Numbered from the stretch's first letter, positions 1 through 8,418 are shown. The stretch is 49,585 nt of DNA from SUG1106 sp051883095 (GCA_051883095.1 JBJETB010000058.1:1-49585); one strand, 5' to 3'. A program made the numbers and translations. The notes: generated by a model not told the origin, from the letters alone.

Positions 1-5
1 AAAGT

Positions 6-48
6 GTATATTGCAAGTGACTAGCTAAATGAGTCAATTACAATATAC
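6..48. promoter_or_regulatory. Large inverted repeat just upstream of the first operon
   Basis: GTATATTG (6-13) and CAATATAC (41-48) are perfect reverse complements. Inside them TGACT (18-22) faces AGTCA (32-36), and AA (15-16) faces TT (38-39), with equal 4-nt gaps on each side. In total 15 of 17 arm positions pair around a 9-nt centre. The repeat ends a few bases before the AGGAAAA ribosome site and the start codon at 61. It could be a repressor or activator operator, or a leader hairpin that shields the ribosome site. The promoter itself lies off the left edge or overlaps this repeat. Confidence 0.65.
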
Positions 49-60
49 CAGGAAAAACCT

Positions 61-1401
61 ATGACTCCTGAGATTTTAAGTGTAATTGGAATTCTTATAG
101 CATTGGCATGTATTATGTTTTTTGCTCTTAAAGGAATTCATATTATGATTTTAGCACCTTTGTGCGCAATTATTGTTGCTCTTTTCTCAAAAATGAATGT
201 TTTAGAAACCATGAGCGGTGTATACATGCCAGGGTTTGCAACATTTTTCCAAAACTTTTTCCTGTTGTTCGCACTTAGCTCTATCTTTGCTAAATTAATC
301 AGCGACGCAGGAGTTTCAAAAGTAATAGCGGTTACAATTGCCGGTGCGGTAAGACGTGCGAAACCGGAAAGACAAAAGTTATATGCAGTATTATCAACAG
401 CCCTCATTACAGCGGTTCTTACACTGGGTGGAGTGAATCTGTACTGTTGCGTATTTCTTATCGCAGCAATCAGTAAAGACCTCTTTGAAGAATTCGATAT
501 CCCTTGGCACATGTATATGTGCAGCTGTATCGGTTCAGGAAGTTTTACCATGTCAATGTTCCCTGGTACTCCTTCAATGCAGAACTTAATACCTATTCAG
601 TATTTAGGAACGTCCGCATCAGCAGCCCCTGTGCTTGGTCTTATTGGTACTGTTATTTGTATTGTACTCTCTGTAATCTATGTTCGCTGGCAGATCAGCG
701 GTATCGAAAAGAGGGATGAACATTTCTTACCTACCGGAGCAGAAATCAAGCAGCTCGACTTCGATATGGGCGGAGAGCCTAATAAGATTTCTCTTTTCCG
801 CTGCTTAGTACCGTCAATCATTCTCCTTTTAGCACTTAATGTGGCTAAGCTTCCGGCTCTTACCTCCATGGCCATTGCAGATGTATGTGCAATTGTAGTT
901 TTCTGGAAAGAGTACAAGATTAACAAGGTGAACCTGATAGAGAGTACAACCGAAGGATTCAAGTCGGCAATCATGGTAGTAGCAACTATATGCGTGCTCA
1001 CCGGATTTGGTGCCGTGGTATCAAACAGCCCGGGCTTCACACTGATTATGGGTTCACTTGACCATATTCCTGGGCCTCCGATCGTACAACTGGTAATTGC
1101 AATTAATGTTGCAGCAGGTATTGCAGGTTCAGCTTCTGCCGGACTTGGAGTTGGCTTGAACCTCTTTGCACAGAGATTCATCGACATGGGAATTTCTCCG
1201 GATGTCATCCACCGTATGGCAGTAATTTCGTCAGGCGGTCTTGACAATCTTCCTCACTCCAGCGGTGTTGCCACTGCACTGGGGGTTGCTCACTTGAAGT
1301 ACAGCGACGCATATAAGCATGGATTTGCACTTAACTGTGTAGTACCACTGATTGTAACCATTGTTTTGACAATTTTGGTTGCATTGGGCGTTACTTTCTA
1401 A
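61..1401 (+). CDS. GntP-family organic-acid:H+ symporter
   Basis: This is a 446-aa polytopic membrane protein. It has many hydrophobic segments over its whole length and the GntP-like stretch FPGTPSMQN (about residues 168-176) followed by a Gly/Ala-rich re-entrant region. Length is normal for GntP carriers (about 440-450 aa). Known members import gluconate, other sugar acids and short hydroxy or keto acids by proton symport; the substrate cannot be read from sequence. It is the first gene of a seven-gene plus-strand operon of acyl-CoA enzymes, so it probably imports the substrate degraded there. An AGGAAAA motif sits 5-6 nt before ATG. A large palindrome lies directly upstream and is the likely control site. 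The family is fairly secure; the substrate is inference. Confidence 0.82.
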   Translation: MTPEILSVIGILIALACIMFFALKGIHIMILAPLCAIIVALFSKMNVLETMSGVYMPGFATFFQNFFLLFALSSIFAKLISDAGVSKVIAVTIAGAVRRAKPERQKLYAVLSTALITAVLTLGGVNLYCCVFLIAAISKDLFEEFDIPWHMYMCSCIGSGSFTMSMFPGTPSMQNLIPIQYLGTSASAAPVLGLIGTVICIVLSVIYVRWQISGIEKRDEHFLPTGAEIKQLDFDMGGEPNKISLFRCLVPSIILLLALNVAKLPALTSMAIADVCAIVVFWKEYKINKVNLIESTTEGFKSAIMVVATICVLTGFGAVVSNSPGFTLIMGSLDHIPGPPIVQLVIAINVAAGIAGSASAGLGVGLNLFAQRFIDMGISPDVIHRMAVISSGGLDNLPHSSGVATALGVAHLKYSDAYKHGFALNCVVPLIVTIVLTILVALGVTF

Positions 1402-1436
1402 ATAAAAAGATTTCAAAGAAAGAAGAGGCGATTTAA

Positions 1437-2300
1437 ATGGAAGATTTAAAAAATAAAGTAATAGTTACAGCAGCCCTTACGGGAGCAATGTCACCTCCGG
1501 GATATGACGTACCTCAGACTCCCGAGGAAATTGCTCAGGCTGCATATGAATGCTGGAAACTGGGAGCGGCAGTGGTACATCTTCATATGAGAGCTGAAGA
1601 TGGACAAGGCTGCATGGATAAAGAAAAGTTTGCAGAGACAGTCAGACTTATCCGTGCCCATGAGGATTGTGATGTTGTAATCAACTGTACATCTTCTGGA
1701 GCAGGTCCTAATCATCCTGCAACTGACGAAGAGAGATATGCGCACCACGTTTCCGTACCTGGAATTGAAATGGGTTCATATGACGCAGGTACCTTTAACT
1801 GGATGCCAATGACCGTATTTATGAACTCACCGCAGTTCCTTGAGAAGATTGGGGATGCATATATGGAACATGGCATCAAGCCAGAGATCGAGATCTTTGA
1901 CTCCGGCATGCTGGGAATTGCCGAGTATTTTTCGAACAAAGGACATCTTCCTAAGCAGAACCACTATCAGTTCTGTCTGGGTGTTTTAGGCGGAATGCCT
2001 GCGACAGTTGAGAATTTGTTATACCTCAAGAATCATCTTCCGGAAGGATCCACATGGTCTGCATTTGGAATCGGAGCAGCACACATGCCTATTATGTATG
2101 CAACGTTGGCTCTGGGTGGACACTTAAGAGTGGGTATGGAGGACAATCTGGTGTTTGGATTTAAAGACGGTGTAAAAATTAAAGCTACCAATCAGATGCT
2201 GGTTGCAAGAGCAGTCGAAGCAATCAGAACATTCGGCAAGGAGCCTGCTTCTCCGTCGGAAGCCAGAGAAATACTTGGTATCCCTCAGTTAAAAAGGTAA
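1437..2300 (+). CDS. Beta-keto acid cleavage enzyme (BKACE, DUF849)
   Basis: This 287-aa protein is full length for the BKACE family, whose founding member is Kce, the 3-keto-5-aminohexanoate cleavage enzyme of lysine fermentation. The family condenses a 3-keto acid with acetyl-CoA and splits it into acetoacetate and a new acyl-CoA. The zinc ligands are visible as HLH (His48, His50) and Glu235 in GMEDN, at the positions expected from Kce. The acidic/His loop after SSGAGPNHPATDEER (86-100) is also typical. Which 3-keto acid is used depends on pocket residues and is unknown here. The lysine-pathway partners Kal, Kdd and KamA/DE are absent nearby. The neighbour at 2316 resembles L-carnitine dehydrogenase, whose product 3-dehydrocarnitine is cleaved by BKACE enzymes in other bacteria, so a carnitine-like or other 3-keto acid substrate is plausible. 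Confidence 0.88.
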   Translation: MEDLKNKVIVTAALTGAMSPPGYDVPQTPEEIAQAAYECWKLGAAVVHLHMRAEDGQGCMDKEKFAETVRLIRAHEDCDVVINCTSSGAGPNHPATDEERYAHHVSVPGIEMGSYDAGTFNWMPMTVFMNSPQFLEKIGDAYMEHGIKPEIEIFDSGMLGIAEYFSNKGHLPKQNHYQFCLGVLGGMPATVENLLYLKNHLPEGSTWSAFGIGAAHMPIMYATLALGGHLRVGMEDNLVFGFKDGVKIKATNQMLVARAVEAIRTFGKEPASPSEAREILGIPQLKR

Positions 2301-2315
2301 TTAGGAGAAAAGGAA

Positions 2316-3278
2316 ATGATTAAGTTAGAAGATATCAAAAAAGTTGCCTGCGTTGGTTCCGGAGTCATCGGATCCGGATGGGCCATCTGCTATGCTATGC
2401 ATGGATATGGCGTATCTATGTACGATATAAACGAAGAGCAGCTTGCAATTGGAAAAAAGCATCTGGCAGATAGTTTAAAATCACTTATTGATCTGGATGC
2501 AATAACTGAAGAAAAATCAGCAGAAATTCAAAGTAAAATAACATGGTCAACGAATCTTGAAGCAACTCTCAAGGGAGCAATGTTCATTCAGGAAAACGGA
2601 CCGGAAAGAGTAGAAGTAAAGAGAAGTATTCTGGCCCAGGTAGAGGAATTTGCTGATCCGGAGGCGGTTTATGCCAGCAGTACTTCCGGTCTGATGATAT
2701 CGGATATTGCTGCAGAGGCTAAATATCCAAACAGATGCATCTGCGCACATCCATATAATCCGGCTCATATCATTCCTTTGGTTGAGCTTACAAAGAGCGA
2801 TAAAACCGATAAAGAATATGTAAAACTTGCACAGGATTTCTATCAGGCTGTTGGCAAGGAAGCAATCGTCCTTCAGAAGGAATGCCCGGGATATATTGCA
2901 AATCGTTTGCAGCTTGCAATTGGCAGAGAAGCTCAGGACTTGATTTTAAGAGGCGTGTGCACGGCAGAAGATGTTGACAAGGCAGTAGTTTACGGCCCTG
3001 GACTTCGCTGGGCAATATTTGGACCTAACATGATTATGCAGCTTTGCAGTCCACAGGGGCTCAAGGAAGTATTTAAAGCCTTCAAGGGTGCTGATGCCTG
3101 GCTCAAGGATATGGCCAGATGGACTGAGCAGCCTGAAGAATTTGGTGATATTGCACAGGCACAGGTAGATGAAATGATGCGTAGTTTCCCTGACGATGTC
3201 GGACACAATAATGATGAATGTTCACAGTACAGAGATAAGATGCTTATCAATATTCTGAAACTTCACGGCAAATTTTAG
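2316..3278 (+). CDS. 3-hydroxyacid dehydrogenase, L-carnitine dehydrogenase/lambda-crystallin type
   Basis: This 320-aa protein has the 3-hydroxyacyl-CoA dehydrogenase fold. The Rossmann motif GSGVIG is at 14-19 and is followed by Asp37, which favours NAD+ over NADP+. The catalytic His145 lies in AHPYNP and Glu157 in LVEL. Several features point to the branch acting on free hydroxy acids (L-carnitine 3-dehydrogenase, L-gulonate dehydrogenase): GSGVIGSGWA at the start, ENGPERVEVK (93-102), SSTSGL (121-126) and GPGLRWAIFGP (227-237). I therefore infer oxidation of a free 3-hydroxy acid to the 3-keto acid handed to the BKACE protein encoded 15 bp upstream. A 3-hydroxybutyryl-CoA dehydrogenase is the alternative. 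An AGGAGAAAAGG-like ribosome site precedes the ATG. Confidence 0.8.
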   Translation: MIKLEDIKKVACVGSGVIGSGWAICYAMHGYGVSMYDINEEQLAIGKKHLADSLKSLIDLDAITEEKSAEIQSKITWSTNLEATLKGAMFIQENGPERVEVKRSILAQVEEFADPEAVYASSTSGLMISDIAAEAKYPNRCICAHPYNPAHIIPLVELTKSDKTDKEYVKLAQDFYQAVGKEAIVLQKECPGYIANRLQLAIGREAQDLILRGVCTAEDVDKAVVYGPGLRWAIFGPNMIMQLCSPQGLKEVFKAFKGADAWLKDMARWTEQPEEFGDIAQAQVDEMMRSFPDDVGHNNDECSQYRDKMLINILKLHGKF

Positions 3279-3299
3279 AAAAACGGGAGAAGAGTAAAA

Positions 3300-4490
3300 A
3301 TGGCTATTGTAAAAGAACTTAGAAAATCAGTGATTCTTTCTGCAGTACGTACTCCTGTCTGCAAGGCAAAGGGGAAACTGGCACCTTTAAGAGCAGAAAA
3401 CCTGGGAGCGGTTGCTTTTAAGGAGGCTGTTGAAAGAAGCGGTATTGATCCAAAGGAGATAGATCAGGCACTTTTTACAAACGTAAACAATTTGGACCTC
3501 AAAGCTCCTGGAAAATATATCTCCCTAGATCTTGGATACGGCACGGACATTGTTGCGTATAATATCGAACACGGCTGCGGCTCATCACTTACGGCTGCAG
3601 CTCTTGGATCAATGCTTGTAGAGCACGGAACAGCAGATGTGGTAGTAGCCGGGGGAGTTGAGCATTCATCAACGGCCGTATACATGATGGACAGACCGAC
3701 ATCCGGATACGGAATGATGCCGCCGAAATGGTGCACGATGAAGACTACTCCGAAGGCGTATGAAAACCTTAATATGGGCCAGACGGCCGAGCGTATTGCA
3801 AAGGAATACGGAATTACGAGACAGGAATGCGATGAATTTTCTGTGCTTAGCCACAAGCGTGCAGCAAATGCGTGGAAGAACCTTTATTTCGACGAACAAA
3901 TCGCACCAGTTATGGTTCCTCAGAAAAAAGGAGAACCGTATGTCGTTGATAAGGACGATATATTCAGAGAAGATTGCTCTTTGGAAGGGCTGGCGAAACT
4001 GCCTCCTTCATTTGAAAAGGACGGCATAGTCACTGCCGGAAATAGTTCCCCATTCTGCGACGGAAGCTCAGCTCTTGTTATTTGCGAGGCGGAAAAGGCT
4101 AAGGCACAATCCCTGAAACCTATAGGAAGAATTGTGGATTATACAGCAGTTGGAGTAGATCCAAGAATTATGGGAATAGGCCCGGCTTATGCGACAGAAA
4201 AACTTCTGAAGAGATGCAAGATGACTATGAATGACATCGCATTGGTAGAATTAAATGAAGCTTTCGCTTCCCAAACCGTTGCATGTATCAAGAAACTTAA
4301 TCTTGATATAGATAAGCTAAATGTAAATGGAGGTGCTATTGCACTAGGCCATCCGTTTGCTGCCACAGGAGGAGTACTCATAACGAAGATGCTATATGAA
4401 CTGAAGCGCAGGAATGAACAGTATGGAATAGTATGCTTCTGCATCGGCGGGGGTCAGGGAGTAGCGGCACTGGTAGAATCGATGTGGTAG
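3300..4490 (+). CDS. Thiolase (acetyl-CoA acyltransferase)
   Basis: This 396-aa protein matches the usual thiolase length. The catalytic triad is visible: nucleophile Cys93 in HGCGSS, His351 in GHPFAATGG and Cys381 in CIGGGQG, plus the NEAFA loop. It should catalyse CoA-dependent cleavage or condensation of 3-ketoacyl-CoA. In this operon it could split acetoacetyl-CoA to two acetyl-CoA, if the acetoacetate released by BKACE is activated, or act on another 3-ketoacyl-CoA. It lies 21 bp after the dehydrogenase and 8 bp before the phosphotransacylase. The chain-length preference is not readable. The annotation as thiolase is secure; atoB/thlA-type function is only one possibility. Confidence 0.88.
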   Translation: MAIVKELRKSVILSAVRTPVCKAKGKLAPLRAENLGAVAFKEAVERSGIDPKEIDQALFTNVNNLDLKAPGKYISLDLGYGTDIVAYNIEHGCGSSLTAAALGSMLVEHGTADVVVAGGVEHSSTAVYMMDRPTSGYGMMPPKWCTMKTTPKAYENLNMGQTAERIAKEYGITRQECDEFSVLSHKRAANAWKNLYFDEQIAPVMVPQKKGEPYVVDKDDIFREDCSLEGLAKLPPSFEKDGIVTAGNSSPFCDGSSALVICEAEKAKAQSLKPIGRIVDYTAVGVDPRIMGIGPAYATEKLLKRCKMTMNDIALVELNEAFASQTVACIKKLNLDIDKLNVNGGAIALGHPFAATGGVLITKMLYELKRRNEQYGIVCFCIGGGQGVAALVESMW

Positions 4491-4498
4491 GAGATAAT

Positions 4499-5404
4499 AT
4501 GAGATTTAGTAATTATCAGGAACTTACAGACTATATAAAAGGGAAAAAACTTCAGAAACATTTTGGTGTTGTAATTGCAACAGAAGAGCATTGCTTTGAA
4601 GCAGTGCTCAACTGTTACAATGAGGGTCTTGTCATACCCCACTTCATAGGAAACCGGCATAGAATTGTGGAAATGTTAAATGAAAGAGGTTATGACGAGG
4701 CGGCTTTTTGCATATCGGATGAGGAAAATCCGGAAGAAGCTGCAAAACTTGCCGTTGATATGGTTCATCGGGGAAAGATTGAGGGAATCATAAAGGGAGG
4801 CCTTGATACTGCTTCTCTAATGAAGGTTATACTAAAAGGTTCAAACGGATTGAAGAAGTCAAAAATTGTATGCGCAATGTCTCTTATGCAGATCCCCGGA
4901 TATCACAAGTTAATAGCCGGAAGTGATCCGGCGCTATCTATTTGTCCCACTATTGAGGATAAAAAAGAAATAATAGAAAATTGCGTAAGCGCATTGACAA
5001 ATATGGGCATAGATATGCCCAAAGTAGCAATGCTTGGGGCGGCTGAAACAGTCAATCCGAAAATGCAGGATACAATAGATGCTGTTAAATTAAAGGAGAT
5101 GAACCTCCGCGGGGAGATAAAGGATTGTATAGTAGATGGGCCATTGTCATATGATTTATGCTTTGATCCGGAATCTGCACGGATAAAGGGCATAGACAGT
5201 GCTGTTGCCGGGGATCCGGATCTCGTAATATATCCGAACTTAGTTACAGGCAATGCCGTATCGAAAGCACTGGTTATTACAGCCGGCGCCATCGGAAGCA
5301 GTATCATTTTGGGTACTGTCATTCCTATTGTCTTGCCGTCACGGGCATCATCAGTAGAAGAAAAAGAAAGAGATATTCTCCTTGCGGTTGCAAGCATAGG
5401 GTAG
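4499..5404 (+). CDS. ptb: Phosphate butyryltransferase-type phosphotransacylase
   Basis: This 301-aa protein converts an acyl-CoA and phosphate to acyl-phosphate and CoA. Length and motifs fit the Ptb branch rather than longer Pta: KGGLDTASLMK, VDGPLSYDL, DLVIYPNLVTGNAVSKAL and the C-terminal PIVLPSRASSVEEK. The ATG at 4499 is chosen because GGTAGGAG lies 6-7 nt upstream; a more upstream in-frame ATG (4433) lies inside the thiolase gene and adds 22 residues unlike the family. It is 8 bp after the thiolase and 4 bp before the kinase, the classical Ptb-Buk arrangement. The substrate may be butyryl-CoA or, by context, the acyl-CoA made by BKACE. Confidence 0.87.
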   Translation: MRFSNYQELTDYIKGKKLQKHFGVVIATEEHCFEAVLNCYNEGLVIPHFIGNRHRIVEMLNERGYDEAAFCISDEENPEEAAKLAVDMVHRGKIEGIIKGGLDTASLMKVILKGSNGLKKSKIVCAMSLMQIPGYHKLIAGSDPALSICPTIEDKKEIIENCVSALTNMGIDMPKVAMLGAAETVNPKMQDTIDAVKLKEMNLRGEIKDCIVDGPLSYDLCFDPESARIKGIDSAVAGDPDLVIYPNLVTGNAVSKALVITAGAIGSSIILGTVIPIVLPSRASSVEEKERDILLAVASIG

Positions 5405-5408
5405 AAAA

Positions 5409-6476
5409 ATGAAAGAATTAATTTTATGTTTGAATTTTGGCTCAACGTCCAGTAAAATCTCTTTGTTTAAGGGAGAAGAAGAAATTGCATCAAAAAGCAT
5501 TAGTTATACTGCTGAAAAGCTATCATCCTGCAAAAGTATTAACGATCAGCTCGCGTTCAGAGAATCTGATGCAAGACAGTTTTTAACGGATGAGGGCGTA
5601 TGTCATGGCGAGCTGTCTGCGATTATGGCAAGAGCCGGAGTGACAAAACCTGTAGGTTTTGGCGCTTATGTAATAAACGACTGCATGATTGACCGGCTTT
5701 TAAATAAGCCTATCGTGGAGCATGCCATGAATCTTACACCTGTGGTAGCGCACAGAATTGCGTTAGACTATGAAACGACAGCGATGACATATGATTCCTG
5801 CACAACAGATCAAATGGAGCCGCTTTTCAAGTTGTCAGGGATACCGGAAATAACAAGGTCTCATATGAGTCATATTGAAAATATTCGTGCGGTTGCTTTT
5901 AAATACGCTGAAAATATCGGAAAAAAATATGAGGACTTAAATCTGATAGTTTCTCACCTGGGAGGAGGAATCAGCGCGACGGCTCACCGAAAAGGCAGGG
6001 TGATCGACAGCATTGACAGCAATGATGGTTCATTCTCACCTGAAAGAGCAGGAATTCTTCCGAGCAGGGCATTGGCAAAATTGATATACTCCAACAGGTT
6101 TACCGAAAAGGAATTATACAGGCGTTTAGAGGGAAACGGAGGTATGGTTGCATATCTTGGGACAAGTGATGCCAGAGAGGTTGAAAAACAAATCGCCAAT
6201 GGCGACGAGAAAGCAGAATTGGTGTACAGAGCTATGGCTTCTCAAATATCCAAATCTGTCGGGCAGCTTTCAACAGATTTAAACGGCGAGGTAGATGCAA
6301 TAATATTGACGGGAGGCCTTGCTAATTCTAATATTCTTATGGGATGGATATCAGAGCGAGTATCGTTTATTGCTCCGGTAGTTCTGTATCCCGGAGAATA
6401 TGAAATGGAAGCTCTGGCCAAAGGCGCTGTGAGAGTGTTGAGCGGAAGAGAGAAGGCGAATATATATGAAGAATAA
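5409..6476 (+). CDS. buk: Butyrate kinase-type acyl kinase
   Basis: This 355-aa ASKHA-fold kinase transfers phosphate from acyl-phosphate to ADP, giving the free acid and ATP. The N-terminal phosphate loop is NFGSTSSK (9-16). The adenosine-binding signature HLGGGIS is at 183-189, and TGGLANS lies near residue 302. The length is that of butyrate/branched-chain-acid kinases rather than acetate kinase (about 400 aa). The ATG is 4 bp after ptb, so translation is probably coupled. Together with Ptb it gives one ATP per acyl-CoA, making this the energy-yielding end of the operon. Its 3' end overlaps the next gene by 11 bp. Confidence 0.88.
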   Translation: MKELILCLNFGSTSSKISLFKGEEEIASKSISYTAEKLSSCKSINDQLAFRESDARQFLTDEGVCHGELSAIMARAGVTKPVGFGAYVINDCMIDRLLNKPIVEHAMNLTPVVAHRIALDYETTAMTYDSCTTDQMEPLFKLSGIPEITRSHMSHIENIRAVAFKYAENIGKKYEDLNLIVSHLGGGISATAHRKGRVIDSIDSNDGSFSPERAGILPSRALAKLIYSNRFTEKELYRRLEGNGGMVAYLGTSDAREVEKQIANGDEKAELVYRAMASQISKSVGQLSTDLNGEVDAIILTGGLANSNILMGWISERVSFIAPVVLYPGEYEMEALAKGAVRVLSGREKANIYEE

Positions 6477-7668
6477 GAGGGGTATTGTACTATCCACAGG
6501 GGTGGTTGTGCTTATGTTTATGGGCCTAATATATGCATGGTCCATTTTTGTCGGCCCATTGGAGGCTGAATTTGGGTGGCTCAGATCACAGACGTCGTTG
6601 ACATTTAGTATATCTATGCTTGCTTTCGCAGTTGGAGGAATTGCTTCCGGATATATACAGAAAAAAAGCTCCAATAGGGTGGTTATAACTTTAGGTATCA
6701 TTTTAATTGCTGCAGGATTTATGTTATCGTCGATGATGACTGAACTCTGGCAATTGTTTGTGTTCTACGGGGTAACTTGCGGATTAGGGGTAGGATTATG
6801 CTACAATGCATGGTTGGGATATACGCTTAAAATATATAGGGACAAAACAGGCATGGCTTCAGGTGTGCTACTGCTGGGATTTGGACTTGGAGGTTTTGTA
6901 CTTGGAAAAGTGGTGTCCAATATGCTATATGCAGAGTCTGTCGGATGGCGAAAAACATTCATGATACTGGGAATTGCGATTGTGATTGTCGGTATTTTTT
7001 CTGTCATTATTGTTAATGACAAAAAAAATCCCGAGGAAGTTGAGCGGGAAAAATCTTGTATAGATAAACAAGCAGCCTGCACAGAATCTTCAGGGACTCT
7101 TAGCATGATCAGGAGCAGTGTTTATTGGTACTATATCTTATGGTGCTGTACTCTTTTAGGAGTGGGTTTAGCCGTTATTGGACAGGCGGCAATGCTTGCA
7201 ATCGATATGGGTGCAACTAAAAGTTTTGCTGCTACCTGTGTAGGACTGCTTAGCATCGGCAACGGGGGTGCCAGAGTTGTAATAGGCGTTGTGTTTGATA
7301 GGTATGGAATGAAAAAAGCTTCTTATCTGGCTACCTTTGTAACCTTCCTTGGGAATCTTATCCTGTTTCTGGCATACAAAACTGCTGTTTTGCCGCTGGG
7401 GGTAGTTGCGCTTTTGCTGTGTGGAGCAGGGTATGGATTTATAAGTGCAGTAAATCCTGCGTGCACTAAAAAGCTCTTTGGAGACGAAAGTTTTCAGCAG
7501 AACTACGGTGTAGTATTTTTGTGTTCAAGTCCTGCAATCTTTATCGGGAACTCTATGGCAAGTGCCATAAAAGAAATAACCGGTTCTTATCAAATGTTCT
7601 TCGCTATAGCGATTATAATTGTTGTCGCAGGATTCGTTTTTTTGAAAAAAATTGAAAAAAAGCTGTAA
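6466..7668 (+). CDS. MFS carrier, oxalate/formate antiporter (OFA)-like
   Basis: This 400-aa protein has about 12 hydrophobic segments and the OFA-type opening YAWSIFVGPLEAEFGW (near residues 23-38). The MFS-type loop GGIASGYIQKK follows helix 2. OFA-family members exchange or co-transport small carboxylates. Its start overlaps buk by 11 bp, and it is the last gene before a strong terminator. It probably exports the acid end product of Ptb-Buk or exchanges it for fresh substrate, complementing the GntP carrier at the head of the operon. The two carriers of different families bracketing the enzymes are consistent with import at one end and export at the other, but direction is inference. Confidence 0.8.
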   Translation: MKNKRGIVLSTGVVVLMFMGLIYAWSIFVGPLEAEFGWLRSQTSLTFSISMLAFAVGGIASGYIQKKSSNRVVITLGIILIAAGFMLSSMMTELWQLFVFYGVTCGLGVGLCYNAWLGYTLKIYRDKTGMASGVLLLGFGLGGFVLGKVVSNMLYAESVGWRKTFMILGIAIVIVGIFSVIIVNDKKNPEEVEREKSCIDKQAACTESSGTLSMIRSSVYWYYILWCCTLLGVGLAVIGQAAMLAIDMGATKSFAATCVGLLSIGNGGARVVIGVVFDRYGMKKASYLATFVTFLGNLILFLAYKTAVLPLGVVALLLCGAGYGFISAVNPACTKKLFGDESFQQNYGVVFLCSSPAIFIGNSMASAIKEITGSYQMFFAIAIIIVVAGFVFLKKIEKKL

Positions 7669-7701
7669 TACTGAAAAAAGCAGTAGGCATATTATATTGG
7701 T

Positions 7702-7735
7702 AAAGCCTTGGACTTAACATTTCCAGGGCTTTTTA
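7702..7735 (+). terminator. Rho-independent terminator of the catabolic operon
   Basis: AAAGCCTTGG (7702-7711) pairs with CCAGGGCTTT (7723-7732), with one G-U pair and an 11-nt loop, followed by a short T run. It lies 33 bp after the MFS stop codon and faces the 3' end of the minus-strand TetR gene. Confidence 0.8.
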
Positions 7736-7748
7736 CTGTGCTTCATAT

Positions 7749-8309
7749 TCAAGCATTTTTATTATCCGAGGTTATTCCGGACAAACCGCTGTAAATCAGT
7801 CTTGAGATAAGGGGCATTAGTTCCTCAATTTCAGGTTTTTTTCCGGCCTTGTACCATTCAGACAGGGTTTGTGAAAGTGCACTGGAAATGAATGTCACCA
7901 GTAAATTGGAATATGGATGTGCTTCCAGATTAAAAAATTTTAGAATAATCGGCGCCATTTTTTCCCGCATCATAACCATAAAGCCCGGGTCACCGTTTTC
8001 TCCGAGAAGAGTACATATGTAGTCGCCTTTTGTGTTATAGAGTGAGGTCATTTCCCTCAGAAATATTGAAGTGTCCTTCTTTTCAAAGGCTGCAAGAGCA
8101 ATATTATAGATTTCAAGACAGAGGTCGGATTCAATCTCCGCCAGAACAGCATCAGTATTCATATAATATCGATAGAATGTGCAGCGATTGTAACCGGTCA
8201 GCTGGCTTATAGCATCAACAGTAGGCTTTTGATCTGTACTGAACAGCTTCCAGTATGCGTCTTTTAATTTTTGTTTTGTTCGCTTTGTCTGTTCCGGGTT
8301 TTTCTTCAT
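7749..8309 (-). CDS. TetR/AcrR-family transcriptional regulator
   Basis: This 186-aa protein has a TetR-type helix-turn-helix near residues 28-50 (TVDAISQLTGYNRCTFYRYY) and a divergent ligand-binding C-terminal part. The start at 8309 has AAGGAGCT six nt upstream on the minus strand. The gene is convergent with the catabolic operon and divergent from the HXXEE membrane protein gene at 8419, separated by 109 bp that hold the latter's promoter. It is therefore most likely a repressor of the HXXEE gene and of itself, but control of the upstream operon is also possible. The ligand is unknown. Confidence 0.8.
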   Translation of the reverse strand: MKKNPEQTKRTKQKLKDAYWKLFSTDQKPTVDAISQLTGYNRCTFYRYYMNTDAVLAEIESDLCLEIYNIALAAFEKKDTSIFLREMTSLYNTKGDYICTLLGENGDPGFMVMMREKMAPIILKFFNLEAHPYSNLLVTFISSALSQTLSEWYKAGKKPEIEELMPLISRLIYSGLSGITSDNKNA

Positions 8310-8324
8310 GGTAGCTCCTTGTTA

Positions 8325-8403
8325 TGCAACAAAATTTGAAATAATGACGATTGATAACACCAAGTTTTAATTCTATAATTATATCATGCGACGATATGTT
8401 GCA
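8325..8403. promoter_or_regulatory. Promoter of HXXEE gene with flanking inverted heptamers
   Basis: TTGATA (8351-8356), a 17-bp spacer and TATAAT (8374-8379) form a good sigma-A promoter reading right. TGCAACA (8325-8331) and its reverse complement TGTTGCA (8397-8403) flank it; the left copy lies within TTGTTATGCAACAA. These heptamers are possible TetR half-sites, but they are about 65 bp apart, so that part is weak. Confidence 0.6.
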
Positions 8404-8418
8404 CAATAGGAGGCTTTC

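Noticed and set aside
61..7668. Lysine fermentation (kamA/kamDE/kdd/kce/kal) operon
   Set aside because: Only the BKACE family is shared; aminomutases, Kdd and Kal are absent and the dehydrogenase is of another type.
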